Origin: Metallyticus violacea
Taxonomy: Eukaryota; Arthropoda; Insecta; Mantodea; Metallyticidae
DNA: 64,000 bases
Reading direction: 5' to 3'
Assembly: GCA_030762175.1 (NCBI GenBank)
Contig: CM060831.1
Location: 72,199,001-72,263,000, forward strand
In this document: positions 47,561 to 59,223 of the stretch, in pieces
Layout: every line of letters begins with the position of its first letter
How positions within the stretch are numbered: position 1 is the stretch's first letter
Program-made: the position numbers and the translations under genes
The notes under the pieces: generated by a model
The model's input: the letters and a program-made list of their open reading frames with translations, nothing else
Told to the model about the DNA's origin: nothing
Databases searched by the model: none

Positions 47561-50500
47561 AAATAAAAGCATTGAGTAGACAATTGCAATGCAAAAACTA
47601 AGTTCATATTTCTAATAGTTTGGAATTATTAATAAGTAAAATCCTTGGGAAATTTTTATTCATAATTAAATAACGTGCTGGGACGCTTGCTTTAACAGAC
47701 AAGACGACAATGTGTATCAGTTATAAATTATGTGTATCACAGTTACTTCCTGTATGTCATATGCTCCCATCAAAGAAAAAAAAATCAATGAATTTCACTT
47801 TCATATGGAAATCCTTAAACTAATACTCATGGCTCTATGGTTTATAGCTGATTTGTCTAAAGAATATGAACATTTTGAACCATGTCTAGTATTTAAACTT
47901 TACTATATATGTGAAAATGCAAATGGAAAGTGAATTCAAGATTTCTGGTGACCTTAGTTAAATAAATGCTGCTAGGGCAGGATGACGTGGCAATGACCAT
48001 TCTGGCTTCAAACTATTCTATACAAAAAGCCATGCTTCACCATTGATATAACTACTGACTACTCATTGGCTAAAGTCTCTGATAACCCAGTCTAACAGTA
48101 AATATAATTTATGCTGAAACCTTGTTAATATTAGTAGCATTTTCATTTAGTTGGTTCTGTTGCAAAGGCAAAAGTACAAGGGGGAAATGGGCTGGCGCGA
48201 TCTTTGGTAAAGTTTCTGCTTCGGCAACTGGTATGAAAATTGGCCTTCTGAGGGACCCGAGCTCTTGGGGGGGGGGGTTTCTATCTGCAAAGCTGTAAGC
48301 AGCTTTGTCTATGTCCGCGCAGTCACCGACAGTGCATCCTGTCCACCCAGTGTCTCCCTCAGCATCATCCCTCATTGTTTTTGTTAAAATTTAACGTCTC
48401 TTATAACAACCAAGTTTTAAAGAGAAAATTAATTAATATTTGATGAAATGAGTTCATAAATGAGACCGGAGTTCAGGCTTAAAGTTTCCAGCCATTCACC
48501 ATTTTAGGAAAAGACGAACTCCGAAAAAATCTTACCCAGAGCAATTGACCTTACGGGAAAGTTGCTCCACTGGGACGTACAGCACAAACGACCAGCCGTG
48601 AGCAACACTAGTGTCCCGAAGCATCCTCCTTCACCCCAAACAATCCAATTCAATCGTTTCTACAGTGTTATTTGTCTCTTCTGTTCATATGTATCGAATT
48701 AGAGTCCTTTTATTATTTTATATTATTCCTCTTATTCTAAATATGTTTCCATATTTCTAGATGGCTTAGACTCCTCCAAGAGCTTCTTAAGAACGTCCAC
48801 AGCACAATTATTCCATAAAGTTAACATAATTAATAACTACCGCCTAAAAATAACACCAAGAGCTACCGAAAAAACTGCGCTAGACACATAATAGAAAAAG
48901 TGATATTTTATGGGTGTCTCATTTCTGGCTCACTTAATGAAAAAAAAACACAAATCCATTTGCCCGGTAGTTTTATACACTGCGACAATTTCTCAAGAAG
49001 AGAGTAAAATAAAAACGAACAAAAAATCGCTGTTTATAATTTTAATGTAATCACTGCAGGCACGCGGTTTAAGAAACGGAATTTCTTCTCGAAATATTTA
49101 TCTGCGTATGCGCCTAACTCGTCCAGGAAACAGCATTTGTAATATATGCAAACGAAAATTGAACAAATAAAGGGTTTTTATAGTTAATGTATATAAAACA
49201 AGTCTAGTAAACTGTTGACAAAGTCTGTTTGAGGTAACCAGTAAGTGTAAATCTAGCAAATAATGCAGCATATATATTTTGCACTGGGTCTCAGAAACTT
49301 ATAAAGCTATCAATATGAACATTTTATGAGAAATTAAGAATAATAAACTTAAGATGTTCTATAAATTTCAATTCTCTAATGAACATAACATTTTTTAAAA
49401 CAAAAATAAATCAATTCCTGATAACTTAAAATTTGACATAATTGTGAATTTTTCTTAAGATTGGCATGCCAATCTTGTTGAAAATTTACACACACACACA
49501 CACACACATTGTACGCAAATGTGAGGAATGGTAAGTAAAAACACTGAAATATCACTATTAGTAGATAAAAAACATTACCAATTTTTTTTTTTTTCCAAAA
49601 TTTGAAAATTATTTTCTTTTCAAGCAACCACCATAGATATATTATTCTATTTCCCAGGATAGCACATTTTTTACAGTTAAAAAAAACACACACATACAAT
49701 TCCAACAATAGTTTATAAGAAAAATGCATTATTATGTCACATTGTTTTCAGTTTTTAACAAGATTTAATTTTTTTAATTAAAAAAAAACCTTTTATGCGT
49801 ATTAGAATATAAAAATTTACAGATCATCTTTCGTGAAATTCTCTAAATAATCTCTCAAAATTTAGATATTGATACTTTTAAAACTTTCTGAGATACTGCT
49901 GCATTATTTGCTAGATTTACACTTGCTGTTTAACAGCTAACTTAAACAATAAAGAGAAAGGAGTGACCTGTAACTATGGGAATTAACAATAAACAATATG
50001 CAAAAATTTATTAAAGCTAAATACAATCAATTAATGTATCAAAAAAGCAAATGAAAACTAGTGGATAAAATGTATTTGTATTAAAAATGTTTCACATCCA
50101 GGTGTTGTTTTAAACGCGATCATTTTGCAGGTAATTCTACAGAGTATTTTATTTAGTTAGGGGTAACGAACTACAAGCGTAGTTTTTAGAGTTTATGGAC
50201 TGTTTAGATCACCTCCTTCACTTTCGTGATAGCGCACGTGAGGTCCTTGAGGGCAGATTTATTTTATTTGTGTGTTTTGCGATTACACTTATATGTGTAC
50301 AATGTCAACGAAGTGCCTGCGTTGAGCTGAGAGACCTAATCGCCCTTTTACAATTTATAGGATGGTGCAATGCGCAAATTGAGGTAGCCTACAACTCCTG
50401 AAAGGGGCTGGGGCAAACCCAGAAAGGCAGTGCTGTAATTTAGGAATGTTTGTGAAGAACTCATGAAACATTTAGTACAAATATTGCATAGTCAACATCA

Positions 50501-51429
50501 CAAGAGAAAAAAAAAGTTGAACATATATTTAAAAGTTCTAGTAATATTTAGTTTATTCTCTAGTAATATTTAGCTTATTCCAGCTGGCACTGAACATAAG
50601 AGCTTATAAAATAGATTAAAAAGTACATAGGTGAAGATAAACCGAATCTGATCGGATCACATGAACATCGCAAAGCGTAGTTTGACGTAGGTTTAACTGA
50701 ACTGGGCCTCATTAACCCTCCCAGTCTCTTAAACATCAGCGCGGCAGCTATATTAAAGAGAGAATGCGTTGCAATTTCGTGCCAGGCGGTGCTGTTGAAA
50801 CCAGCTGTGACTTTGTAAAGGAAAAGTATAAAGTTTCACGTAATTTCTGGATAAACTTAAAATAAGCTTGGTTTAATTTCAGTTTAAAAAGCGTTACTGT
50901 GCAGGGATGTCATGGACATGTAATGCTCAACATTACAGTTCATTTTAAAGCCTCCTTTTAATCCTATCATTTGTGTTACACACCAGACAACGTTATTATC
51001 CGGGGTATATCTTTTAAGTTACTAAGTAGTTTAGATATTTCAATTCTCTTTAGCCGCCGGTTTATGTGCATTTTATAACGAAATTCTTTCGCATCTGTAG
51101 TTTTTTCCTTTGGTTTTATCTCCATGTTTTTTTTTTATTTATTTGAATAGTAGACGTAGGCTCGCATGAACGTTCATGCTCTTATAAAATACTTAATTTC
51201 AGAAATTAATTCTGATAAAGAAAGATAACAACATTAAAAAGAACACAATAACACACACATGAAGCAGACCTGAATACAATAAATCTAATTTTCATACACA
51301 TTTTCGTATTATTTATGTACAATGTTTATAGAGATTTCTTGTCCCTAAAACTATATCTTTCATTTAAGAAAATGTCCAGGTTTAGCCAGTATTGTCTATT
51401 TACAATTAAGTCCCAAATGGCAGCCTCCT
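47561..51429. other. Non-coding DNA with a palindrome and a (CA)n tract
   Basis: No gene recognised. It contains a perfect 20-bp palindrome at 49457-49476 (aagattggcatgccaatctt) and an (AC)n run at 49488-49508. An open minus-strand frame at 48109-48375 is GC-richer than its surroundings but not recognised. Confidence 0.4.
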
Positions 51430-51715
51430 CCTACTGCAAATAAAAGTGAATCCTGGAGAAATTTTAACCTAGCACCTTCTGTCTGTACGCACTTAGCCAA
51501 AATGTGCACCCACTCTTCCGGTTCCGAGTGTAATGAGCAAATCCTCCTGCCTTCCCGTCAACAACCTTACGTACCTTCCAGCCTCCCACTTTCAGCCATG
51601 CTATTCCCGACCTCTGTTTTATGCCTAGTTTCATGATAAAGGTCTCTTTACCCCATCTGGTTTTAATTTCGCTCTGCAGGTCCAGAGATGACATCAGCAT
51701 GTGTCTCACTTCTAT
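51430..51715 (-). pseudogene. LINE C-terminal relic with zinc-finger-like tail
   Basis: The minus strand encodes RHMLMSSLDLQSEIKTRWG, GIAWLKVGGWKVRKVVDG and, in the next frame, EEWVHILAKCVQTEGARLKF. The EEWVHILAKC block parallels GDTWRHILAEC in the 26-kb relic, so both look like tails of related non-LTR elements. A SINE-A lies just to the right. Confidence 0.55.
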
Positions 51716-51754
51716 TTCCTACCGAATTATGTATATGCGTCTTTTGACTTTTTA

Positions 51755-51956
51755 TAGGCGGTGGACACTGATGATACATGAGATGAAATGATACAGTGAG
51801 AAAGGATTTTTTTATAGGAAGAACACTTTCATTTGCCATTTATGAAAACTGAGGAAAACTTGGAAAAAACTTCTGTCAGGGCGGACGGTCCTGATGGAAT
51901 CGAACTCCAGACTTCCCGCTCATGAGCCGTTCCTTAATGACCTCGGCCACTGGCGT
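51755..51956 (-). mobile_element. SINE-A copy
   Basis: The minus strand runs from the head (ctcggccactggcg on plus, 51942-51955) with B-box remnant (tggaatcgaactccag) through the body to the aggcggtggacactgatgat end. It has a deletion in the middle and lacks the last part of the tail. Confidence 0.85.
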
Positions 51957-52853
51957 TCATCTCGATCATGTGTTGGTACTTAAATTAACATGATTATCAT
52001 AAACACATAACGATTTAAGCTTATAAGGTTTGTTATCTAAATTTATTTTTGGTATTCTTTAAACATGTTCCTTCCAGTAATTACTATAATATTTATTTTA
52101 TCTATTAATTTGAGAGATTTAATTATTTTATAGTTTTGTATTTAGGTTTTCACCCTATTCACTAGTTTTTAGTACTATTATGTACTTCGATTCTCACTGA
52201 TACTTCTGTGCATAGAAATATCTCTAGTATGTAGTACAAGTACATATAATGGTAATTTGAAACGATCACAACCTAAAAATGAAATATTATCATTTATTTG
52301 TTAATATAAATTCATTTTCAACATCATTTAGTTGATTTTCAATTCGCGTTATCATTGCAATGCTCCAATGTTGGTGTACCATTTCTAAATTCCATTTCTT
52401 AAAGTTATAAATCATCAAACCAGGCTTCAGTTGACGAAATTTTGGTGTTAAGATGTGTTGGGAAAAAAATTAAATATATAGCAATTTAGTGTAAGGGCAG
52501 ACAAATACACATTTTTTACCCACCGAAACTAATTTTGCTCTAGTTGATCTATGGAAGGAAGTCAACTAGAAGTCAATCTCATAATTAAAATCATAAGATT
52601 TTCTCCTGGAAATATTAATTTGACTTGCTGTCATTCAAATAACTAGCAGCTGCAATGGCTAGAGGTAGTCAGCCTATCTCTATGAGAAGTTATGAGAACA
52701 ATTGTTCAGTAACTCCGTAAGGATTGCCACTGAAATTCATTTTTCATTAGTGTTTAGCGTGATACATAACTTGCTCACGGCTTCTGCATACGTAGATTCA
52801 CATTTTATAGCCATTATATTTTGGACATTATGAACGTCCGAACCTGCATTATA

Positions 52854-52902
<49 letters not shown>

Positions 52903-53250
52903 AATTTGTAAATAATGGTTCAATGGGGAAAATAATAAAAATTATTTTAATTTTTAAAGACATGTAATTTAAAGCTTAAAAGTACTAAAGAATAAGATAT
53001 ATAAAAGCATATACTTGCTCTAGCTAAAGTCTCAACGATTTATTTTAAAGACTTCTTTCAGAATTAGAAGGATATATTGTAAATGTGCAAAAAAACATAT
53101 TATATTTTGCATATATGTGAAAAAACATATTATATGTTTTAAATTAAACAATCAAAGCTCAATTTACTTTGTTTTATCTTATACGAACTTGTAAAACCAA
53201 TAATTATTAATTGAAACGATATATTTGTGATTTGGTTTATATACGGACAC
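51957..53250. other. AT-rich non-coding DNA
   Basis: Nothing recognised apart from the (TA)n tract listed separately. Confidence 0.45.
52859..52898. repeat. (TA)n microsatellite
   Basis: About 40 bp of uninterrupted TA. Confidence 0.95.
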
Positions 53251-53505
53251 TCTTTAATATTTCAGGTCATCAGCGTCCTATTCAATTCAGGGCGTGAAAC
53301 GGCCGATAAATTTTGCTCAGAGGCTTGAGGTTCCTTTACATGCCGTAAATCTACGACATGGACCCCCCACTTTACTTCCCTTCCGAAGGAAGTCATACTT
53401 AGTCTTTTTATGCCCCAAAAAATCTATAGATCCTGTCCGGGATCGAAATCTTGACGTAGGGTTTAAGAGAAAATATGGTTACTAACAGACCTCCAGGACC
53501 GACTG
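53251..53505 (-). mobile_element. SINE-B copy, near full length
   Basis: The minus strand holds the head (gtcggtcctggaggtctgtt), a degraded B box, the aagtatgacttccttcggaa segment, catgtaaaggaacctcaagc, and the gggcgtgaaacggccgataa and cctgaaatattaaagagtgt equivalents. It is diverged, suggesting an old insertion. Confidence 0.85.
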
Positions 53506-53939
53506 AAGCGATATAGACAATTGGGACCAGTTATCTATAGAACGTTACTTCTTTATTCTGATTTGCTATATCAACTGTTCACTGCGCTACAAATGCTCCG
53601 CACCAGAACTATAGACCCATTCTTAGATGATACAGACGGTACGCCACATAGTCAGTTCATGTAACAAGTGAGTGCAATACTCGCAGTGTTCGTCAGATGG
53701 TGTATGAATTCAGTATTACATAAAAGCCGTTTTAGTGGTCGAAATGCCAAAGATAAACAATGCTAAAATTACTTAAAACATTAATAGAGATGATAACATT
53801 ACGTGTACTATATGTATATCAGATTGATTTTTTGTCCAATGCCAGCCCAGTGTAGTGGGCATTATCCCCTGGTATGTCGGTACTATAACGACTTCCTAAG
53901 ACCAAGATACCCTTACAGCACCGCTTCGTTGACACGGCT

Positions 53940-54840
53940 GAAATGATGTTGAAGATGGTATGGTTTCGATACACCAGTAAACATTGTCGAACCAAAATGC
54001 ACATTAAAACGTTGAACCTGTTAAAGCTAAACAAACAAACAGCGTCAGATACGAGCCCCGTTGTCAATAAAAGTTCTGAGCTTAATGAGTATTTCGGTAA
54101 AATTATCGTGGACGGTAATAATCCATTTAACACTTTAGAAAAGCCAGAATTTAAACAGTTTCCAGATAAATATACAAACAATTTGAGGAAGATGTATATT
54201 CCCTGAATTAAAATATGAAAAATATAATAAACAGAGTAGGGAAATAATAAGACCTGAGTTTTAGTGCACAAAACCGCAGACATTAAGTGCAGTTATGTGG
54301 CAAATATGATTATGGGTATAGTGCTATCCAATAATCCAAGGAAAATTTTTACTTAATTAGTAAATTAAAAAAAAGGTAGATCATGTACCTATTGGGATGT
54401 TTTATGAAAAATCATTGTTAACTTTTATGGCCCGAAGGAATTAAATATGACATTGTTTTAAATCTTCTCAAAAATACCGCCCGTAAAGAAACAAAACATG
54501 GTCATTCGATAATTATGTATTCATAAAGTGATTGAAATAATTCTGTCGATGTGGACACTAACGTAAAAAGGATATTTCTAAAAACCATCCTACAACATTT
54601 GGAGTTTTAAAGAAATAGAACCAAACTTTCTATTTCCTCCTCAACCTGTAGTAAAACGGTTGAAGGAGCTGATTAGAAATAGAAATGCATGCTAAACAGA
54701 ACAGAAAAACTGTACCAATCATCAATGAAGAGGCATCTTTAGTTAAAATTGCAAAATCTGTAATTTCGCAAAACTCATCCATAAATTTCCATTTCATTCA
54801 AAATAATTTTGAAACTTTGCCAAAAACTACAACATTTTAG
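53940..54840 (+). pseudogene. hAT transposase relic, copy 1
   Basis: Across frames it reads SSELNEYFGKIIVDGNNPFN, LEKPEFKQFPDKYTNN, then HKTADIKCSYVANMIMGIVL with SNNPRKIF, and later IxNNFETLPKTT. This order matches hAT-type transposases of the DUF659 class (FxDLCxALxxADIPFxKLxNPxFRxFLxKYT; DETTDxxxRYVANLIVGxL). The family is related to vertebrate CGGBP1. The first catalytic Asp motif (DETTD) is degraded to HKTAD, and there are many stops. BED finger and termini were not identified. Confidence 0.6.
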
Positions 54841-55416
54841 GAAACATCCTAATTATAAATGCAGACGACTTAAGACATATTCAATAGCTAGAATGTTGAC
54901 CTATTAGTACAATGGCAAGACAAATTCACAAAAGAATTGTGGCTATTGTAAAACATGTGTAATAAGAAACACTCCGTCTGATTGTGGACAACAACGTGGG
55001 CAACATGCAAAGTTTAAAGCTGTGTTCAATTTTAAATACGTACCTATCACCTCGTGCGACATCAAAAAAAGTTTATCGAAATATAAACACAACTTTGGCA
55101 ACCGGAGAAACTTGACATTGACAATTATCGCTGAATAATTTTACACTGCATTAATGACATTAGATGATGGGTAAGTTCTCTTCTCTACATATATACTTCT
55201 AGAATAATGAATTAATCATGCATGCTTACTGAACAATTAAATCGCAAGCGATATGCTTATTTTAAACATGACTGAGAATTATCGTTAAATAAGAACTATT
55301 TTAGATGTGACAGTTGTTAGCTAACTAAGACTGTACCACAATCAGAATGGTATGCACCTCGAGCTAGTCCTCTGCTTGTAATTCTCTTCCACTAGAATCC
55401 AGCACAACAATAAATA
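54841..55416. other. Non-coding DNA, nothing recognised
   Basis: Between the hAT relic and mariner-3. It may include the decayed hAT 3' part. Confidence 0.4.
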
Positions 55417-56718
55417 CGAGGTGGTATCCAGAATATTCGGGACTGGTGCTACCATCTGGTTATAAACTTACTTTGAGACTAATGACCGACGTCACCCTCG
55501 AAGTACTTCCCTTCCACACGTATACACCGGTCCCAGCGATTCTGCCATTTTCCAAGTGCATCTTGGAAGTCATGTTCTTTGAGGTGTTTAGCACAGATAG
55601 CGTTTTTTCTTGCATCCTCTCAATTGTGTAGAACCGATATTTCAACTTGATTTTCAGTTGGCGAAATTGAGTGAAGTTGCAGGGTGCCAAATCAGGGGAG
55701 TATGGTGGGTGGGGGACAACCGTCATGTTGTTTTATGTCAAAAAACTCCTGATGAACAAGGTATTGTGACAAGGCGCATTATATGATGCAACAGCCAAAG
55801 TTCGGGCCATCGTCTCCGCACATTTTCACGGAGCCGTCGCGAAACGTCACAGTAAAATACGTGGAATTTACTGTTTGGTTTGGTGGGACGAATTCTTTGT
55901 GCACAATCCCCATGGTATCAAAGAAAAAGGGGAGCATACACTTGCCTTTGCTCTTCACTTGTCTCGCTTTTTTTGGTCTTGGTGAGTTCGGGCTCTTCCA
56001 CTGGGAGAATTGTTGTTTTGTCTCAGGATCATAAGCGTGAATCCATCTCTCGTCGCAGGTGATGGCCCTGGACAAGAAGGTTGGGTCTTCGGATACGGCC
56101 TGACGAAGCTCCGTGCAAACTTCAACACGCAGCGCCTTCTGATCTGCAGTCAGGACCCTTGGCACAAATTTTTCTGCCACCCGATGCATGCCCAAATCAT
56201 CGGTTAAAATTCATTGGCATATCCCATAACCAATTCCTACTTCATGAGCGTCTTCAACGGTTAGACGGCGATCCTCATGAACAAGGTGTTGAACGTTGGG
56301 AACAATGTCAGACGTTGTGCAGCTGACGACCTACCGGTGTGAGCATCGTCTTCAATAACTGTACGGCCGGCCTTGAACCGAGCATGCCACTCAAACAGAC
56401 GTGTGCCGCGCTCATGTTTTGCCCCCCAAATACTTGTTGAATCATTGCGAGGGTCTCCGTAATATTTTTTCTCGAGATTTGCACAGAATTTGATGCACAC
56501 TCTCTGCTCTAATCTTGGAGCCATCGTAAAATAGCCACGCACTACATACAGGGTATCATGAAAGGTGCTATAGAATCTCAACCCATCTGCCCAGCTGCAT
56601 GAAACTTTAAGCACTCACTCATCAGAAGTGCTAGTGTTGCCACCTAGCGGTACAAAACTCTACTGCAACTATTGTCGAGATGGCAGCACCAGTCCCGAAT
56701 ATTGTGCATACCACCTCC
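55417..56718 (-). mobile_element. mariner-3 element, a different subfamily
   Basis: About 1.3 kb between TA dinucleotides at 55415-55416 and 56719-56720. The termini are inverted: cgaggtggtatccagaatat and atattgtgcataccacctc, with the inner part tcgggactggtgct opposite agcaccagtcccga. It carries a broken transposase on the minus strand, unlike mariner-1/2 in sequence. Confidence 0.93.
55460..56524 (-). pseudogene. mariner-3 transposase pseudogene
   Basis: The start is at 56524 (MAPRLEQRVCIKF). Order: N-terminal helix-turn-helix with RLFEWHARFKAGRT and DDAHTGRSS, a frameshift, then MGMHRVAEKFVPRVL, TCDERWIHAYDPETKQQ (first Asp; TGDESW changed to TCDERW), MGIVHKEFVPPNQTVN, W-L-L-H-H-N-A-P-C-H (second Asp codon deleted), and NMTVVPHPPYSPDLAPCNF (third Asp now Asn). 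Frameshifts separate the pieces. With the second and third acidic residues lost it cannot be active. Confidence 0.93.
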
Positions 56719-57083
56719 TAGAGTGAGTGGAAACTTAACTTCAAAGAACGGTCGCAGGGACATTATTTGAACAACGACGATAATAGCATATTAACGTATT
56801 TACAATCGTTTTATCACCATAGCATCTTAAACTATGTCCATGTGAACTTTACTTTCCTTATTTAAAGAAACTGAACCCATGTGTGTTCCCGTGCCATAGC
56901 AGTACACCTGATACCGCCTGCAAACTCAGGTAATGCATCCCACATGACACAAATGCTATTTGAGCTGCCTACACAAAAAATGAACGGCTTAGGTAAACAT
57001 TCTGTATATCAGCTGCTGCTTTAACTGAGATATTGTATCAATTACAGCTACTCTAATCAACATTTATAACTTTATGGACTTAC

Positions 57084-57194
57084 CTCCATACACGTCGCAA
57101 CGTAATGCAAGGTCTTCGCCTTCAGAATAGGGACCAACGACTGAAGTCCTCTCCTTTCCTTCCTCGTTCAGTATCACCAGCCTCTCTGGTGGCA
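57084..57194 (-). CDS. Internal exon of an immunoglobulin-superfamily gene, sidestep/beat-like
   Basis: A 111-bp exon on the minus strand. The acceptor is ggattgtttcag, ending at 57195. The donor is G-A-G|gtaagtcc, with GT at 57083-57082. It begins and ends in phase 1, so it is symmetric. The 36 whole codons run from PPERLVILNEEGKER through GPYSEGEDLALRCDVYG without a stop, and the next codon would start with G. The pattern PPxxLVIL-(loop)-GPYxEGxxLxLxC-xVxGG is the start of an Ig domain, with the Cys as the first disulfide cysteine. It closely resembles the second Ig domain of insect sidestep-family membrane proteins, cell-surface receptors in nerve and muscle recognition. The second half of the domain (WW region and second Cys) would be on the next exon, at lower coordinates, and was not found. 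The exact paralogue cannot be told. Other Ig proteins are possible. Confidence 0.8.
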
Positions 57195-57555
57195 CTGAAA
57201 CAATCCAAAGTTATCCCATATAGAAAGTGTCTTAACATTTTCAAAAACGAAAAAGCATTTAAGATATTTTGTAATTATTGTGATTATCTTAATTAAAATA
57301 TTGGACGGGAGGGGTAATTTTGATAATTTTGCGGCCAATAATATGTAAAATTTAACACTGAAAAGAAAAAGTGTACTTAGCATATTTAACTAGTAATTTC
57401 TAATTTCTAATTAGAACAATATAAAACAAGACGAATTCGATAGTACTGAAGTATTCTGGAATTTTTATTTTAAGATTACACGTTTAGCTAAATACTTTAA
57501 TGTTTATTGTAATTATCATTGCGTAAATGTTGACTCTAGATGCATTTTTAAAGTA

Positions 57556-58386
57556 TAGAGGATGCCAAAAAATGTATACACGCTTTTACAGTATATATTT
57601 ATTTAATACATTTCAAAGTTGGCCCGAAAAACAACAGTAATGTGTAGTGTGATGTTCTGTAAACAGATGTGACTACATACTTTATGATAGCGTTGCTATG
57701 TGGCAGAAAAATCAACAATGAACAAAAGAAGCCAAGATTACCGTATGATGTTCTATAAACAGATGTGACATTACGTTATGCTAGCGTTGCTACAACAAAA
57801 TGGAGCCAAGATTTTCGTTTGAACAGCGGAAAGCAATTTTGAAGTGGTATTGGAAAACCGAGAATGTTGTTCAAGTTCAAAGGCAATGGAGACGTGTGTA
57901 CAGAACGGAACCACCAACGCCAGTAACAATTGCACGCATTCGAGACAAATTTGGTAATGTATGCGATGTTCACAAGGACAGATCTGGGAGACCTCGCACA
58001 GTAACAAGCCCCTCGCACTGGATCGAAAGCACTATGCTAGGCACTGGATAGGACGAAGAGGTCCGACTGAGTTTCCATCGTGCTCTCCGGATCTAACTCT
58101 GTTGAACCTATGGGGAACTCTTAATACCGTAGAAAAACCAGCTACACTGGCAGTACTTCGGGAAGAAATTGAAACGGTATGTGCTGCAATCGCTGAGGAC
58201 ACTTTCGCCAACGTAGCTTAATCAGTAGTGTATCGATGCCGATGGTGGGCATTTTGAGCAACTGTTGTAGCTGTAAAAGTCTAAGGTGATTAGTGTTCAT
58301 CATTTTCTGTTTGTGTGAATTCAATTTTGTTACGCTAACAAGTTTTTTCTTTGCTTCAAGTGTGTACACATTTTTTGGCATCCTCT
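57556..58386 (+). mobile_element. DUF4817-type transposon, internally deleted copy A, complete ends
   Basis: About 831 bp with inverted termini (agaggatgccaaaaaatgta at the left; gtacacattttttggcatcc then tct at the right) and TA at both flanks. The leader holds two ~48-bp repeats (ctgtaaacagatgtga ... tagcgttgctac) near 57650 and 57750. The frame from 57800 encodes FEQRKAILKWYWKTENVVQV, the helix-turn-helix, and TIARIRDKFG through RSGRPRTVTSPS. It then jumps in another frame to RHWIGRRGPTEFPSCSPDLT and REEIETVCAAIAEDTFANV. The centre with the first two catalytic residues is deleted. This copy defines the element. Confidence 0.9.
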
Positions 58387-59223
58387 GTATATTCTGCTTT
58401 TTAATTTTGTTCGTACGTCGTATTCCAGTGAAATGTTGATCACTTATTGTTATTTCAGTCAGTTGACATCTACAGGATTTTATACTGTTTTGGAAAGTTA
58501 TGAGAAATATAGTAAACTTATGTGCCAATTTGTGCCTTTTTTGTGAAGGTTTTGCAAAGAGATAAATTTTAATAAAGAAATACGGCAAGGGTGTTGTGTA
58601 ATAAGCAAAATAAAACATTTAAAATGATATATCTACTACATTACTATAAAAATTCGAAGAACAGTCATTCCAAAATTTCCTTAAAACTTATTAAGTTACA
58701 TTATATGCCTATGAAATTGTAGAATTCCAAAATTTTAATGAAACATTATCACTTTAAGCTTTAGATATTAGAATTTACGAATGTGCCCAGATAAAGGGTA
58801 CAAGATAAATAAAAAGGACTAATTCAGCATTATTAAGTTTTAATTGCCATTGTAATAACTAAAGTTAACATAATGCTCATTCGTATAGCATATTAAATTT
58901 ATTGCATTTAATTTTTAGGACTTGAGCGAATACACAATATATATTCGTCTAAATGAATTTAAAATAATAAAACAAAACTAAAACACAAATCAAAATAAAA
59001 TGTAAGTATATTTAAATAATGCTTTGACTTTAACCAAGCAAAAGTAAATTCTAATATTACCTATCGATAACCATAGGTAGAAGCTCAAAATGTTAATATA
59101 CATTCTAGAGTTTACTAAAATTCAAAATATAATTACATCATTGTTTAATAAACAAGAAAAACATGCATATGAATATGTAGAAAGACTACAAAAATAGTAG
59201 TAGTGATAATCAAAATAAATTGT
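58387..59223. other. AT-rich non-coding DNA, nothing recognised
   Basis: No gene or repeat recognised. If the Ig exon is right, this is part of its upstream intron. Confidence 0.45.

Noticed and set aside
48109..48375. GC-richer minus-strand frame of 88 codons
   Set aside because: No recognised domain and no splice context; it includes a homopolymer G run that would be odd in a coding exon.
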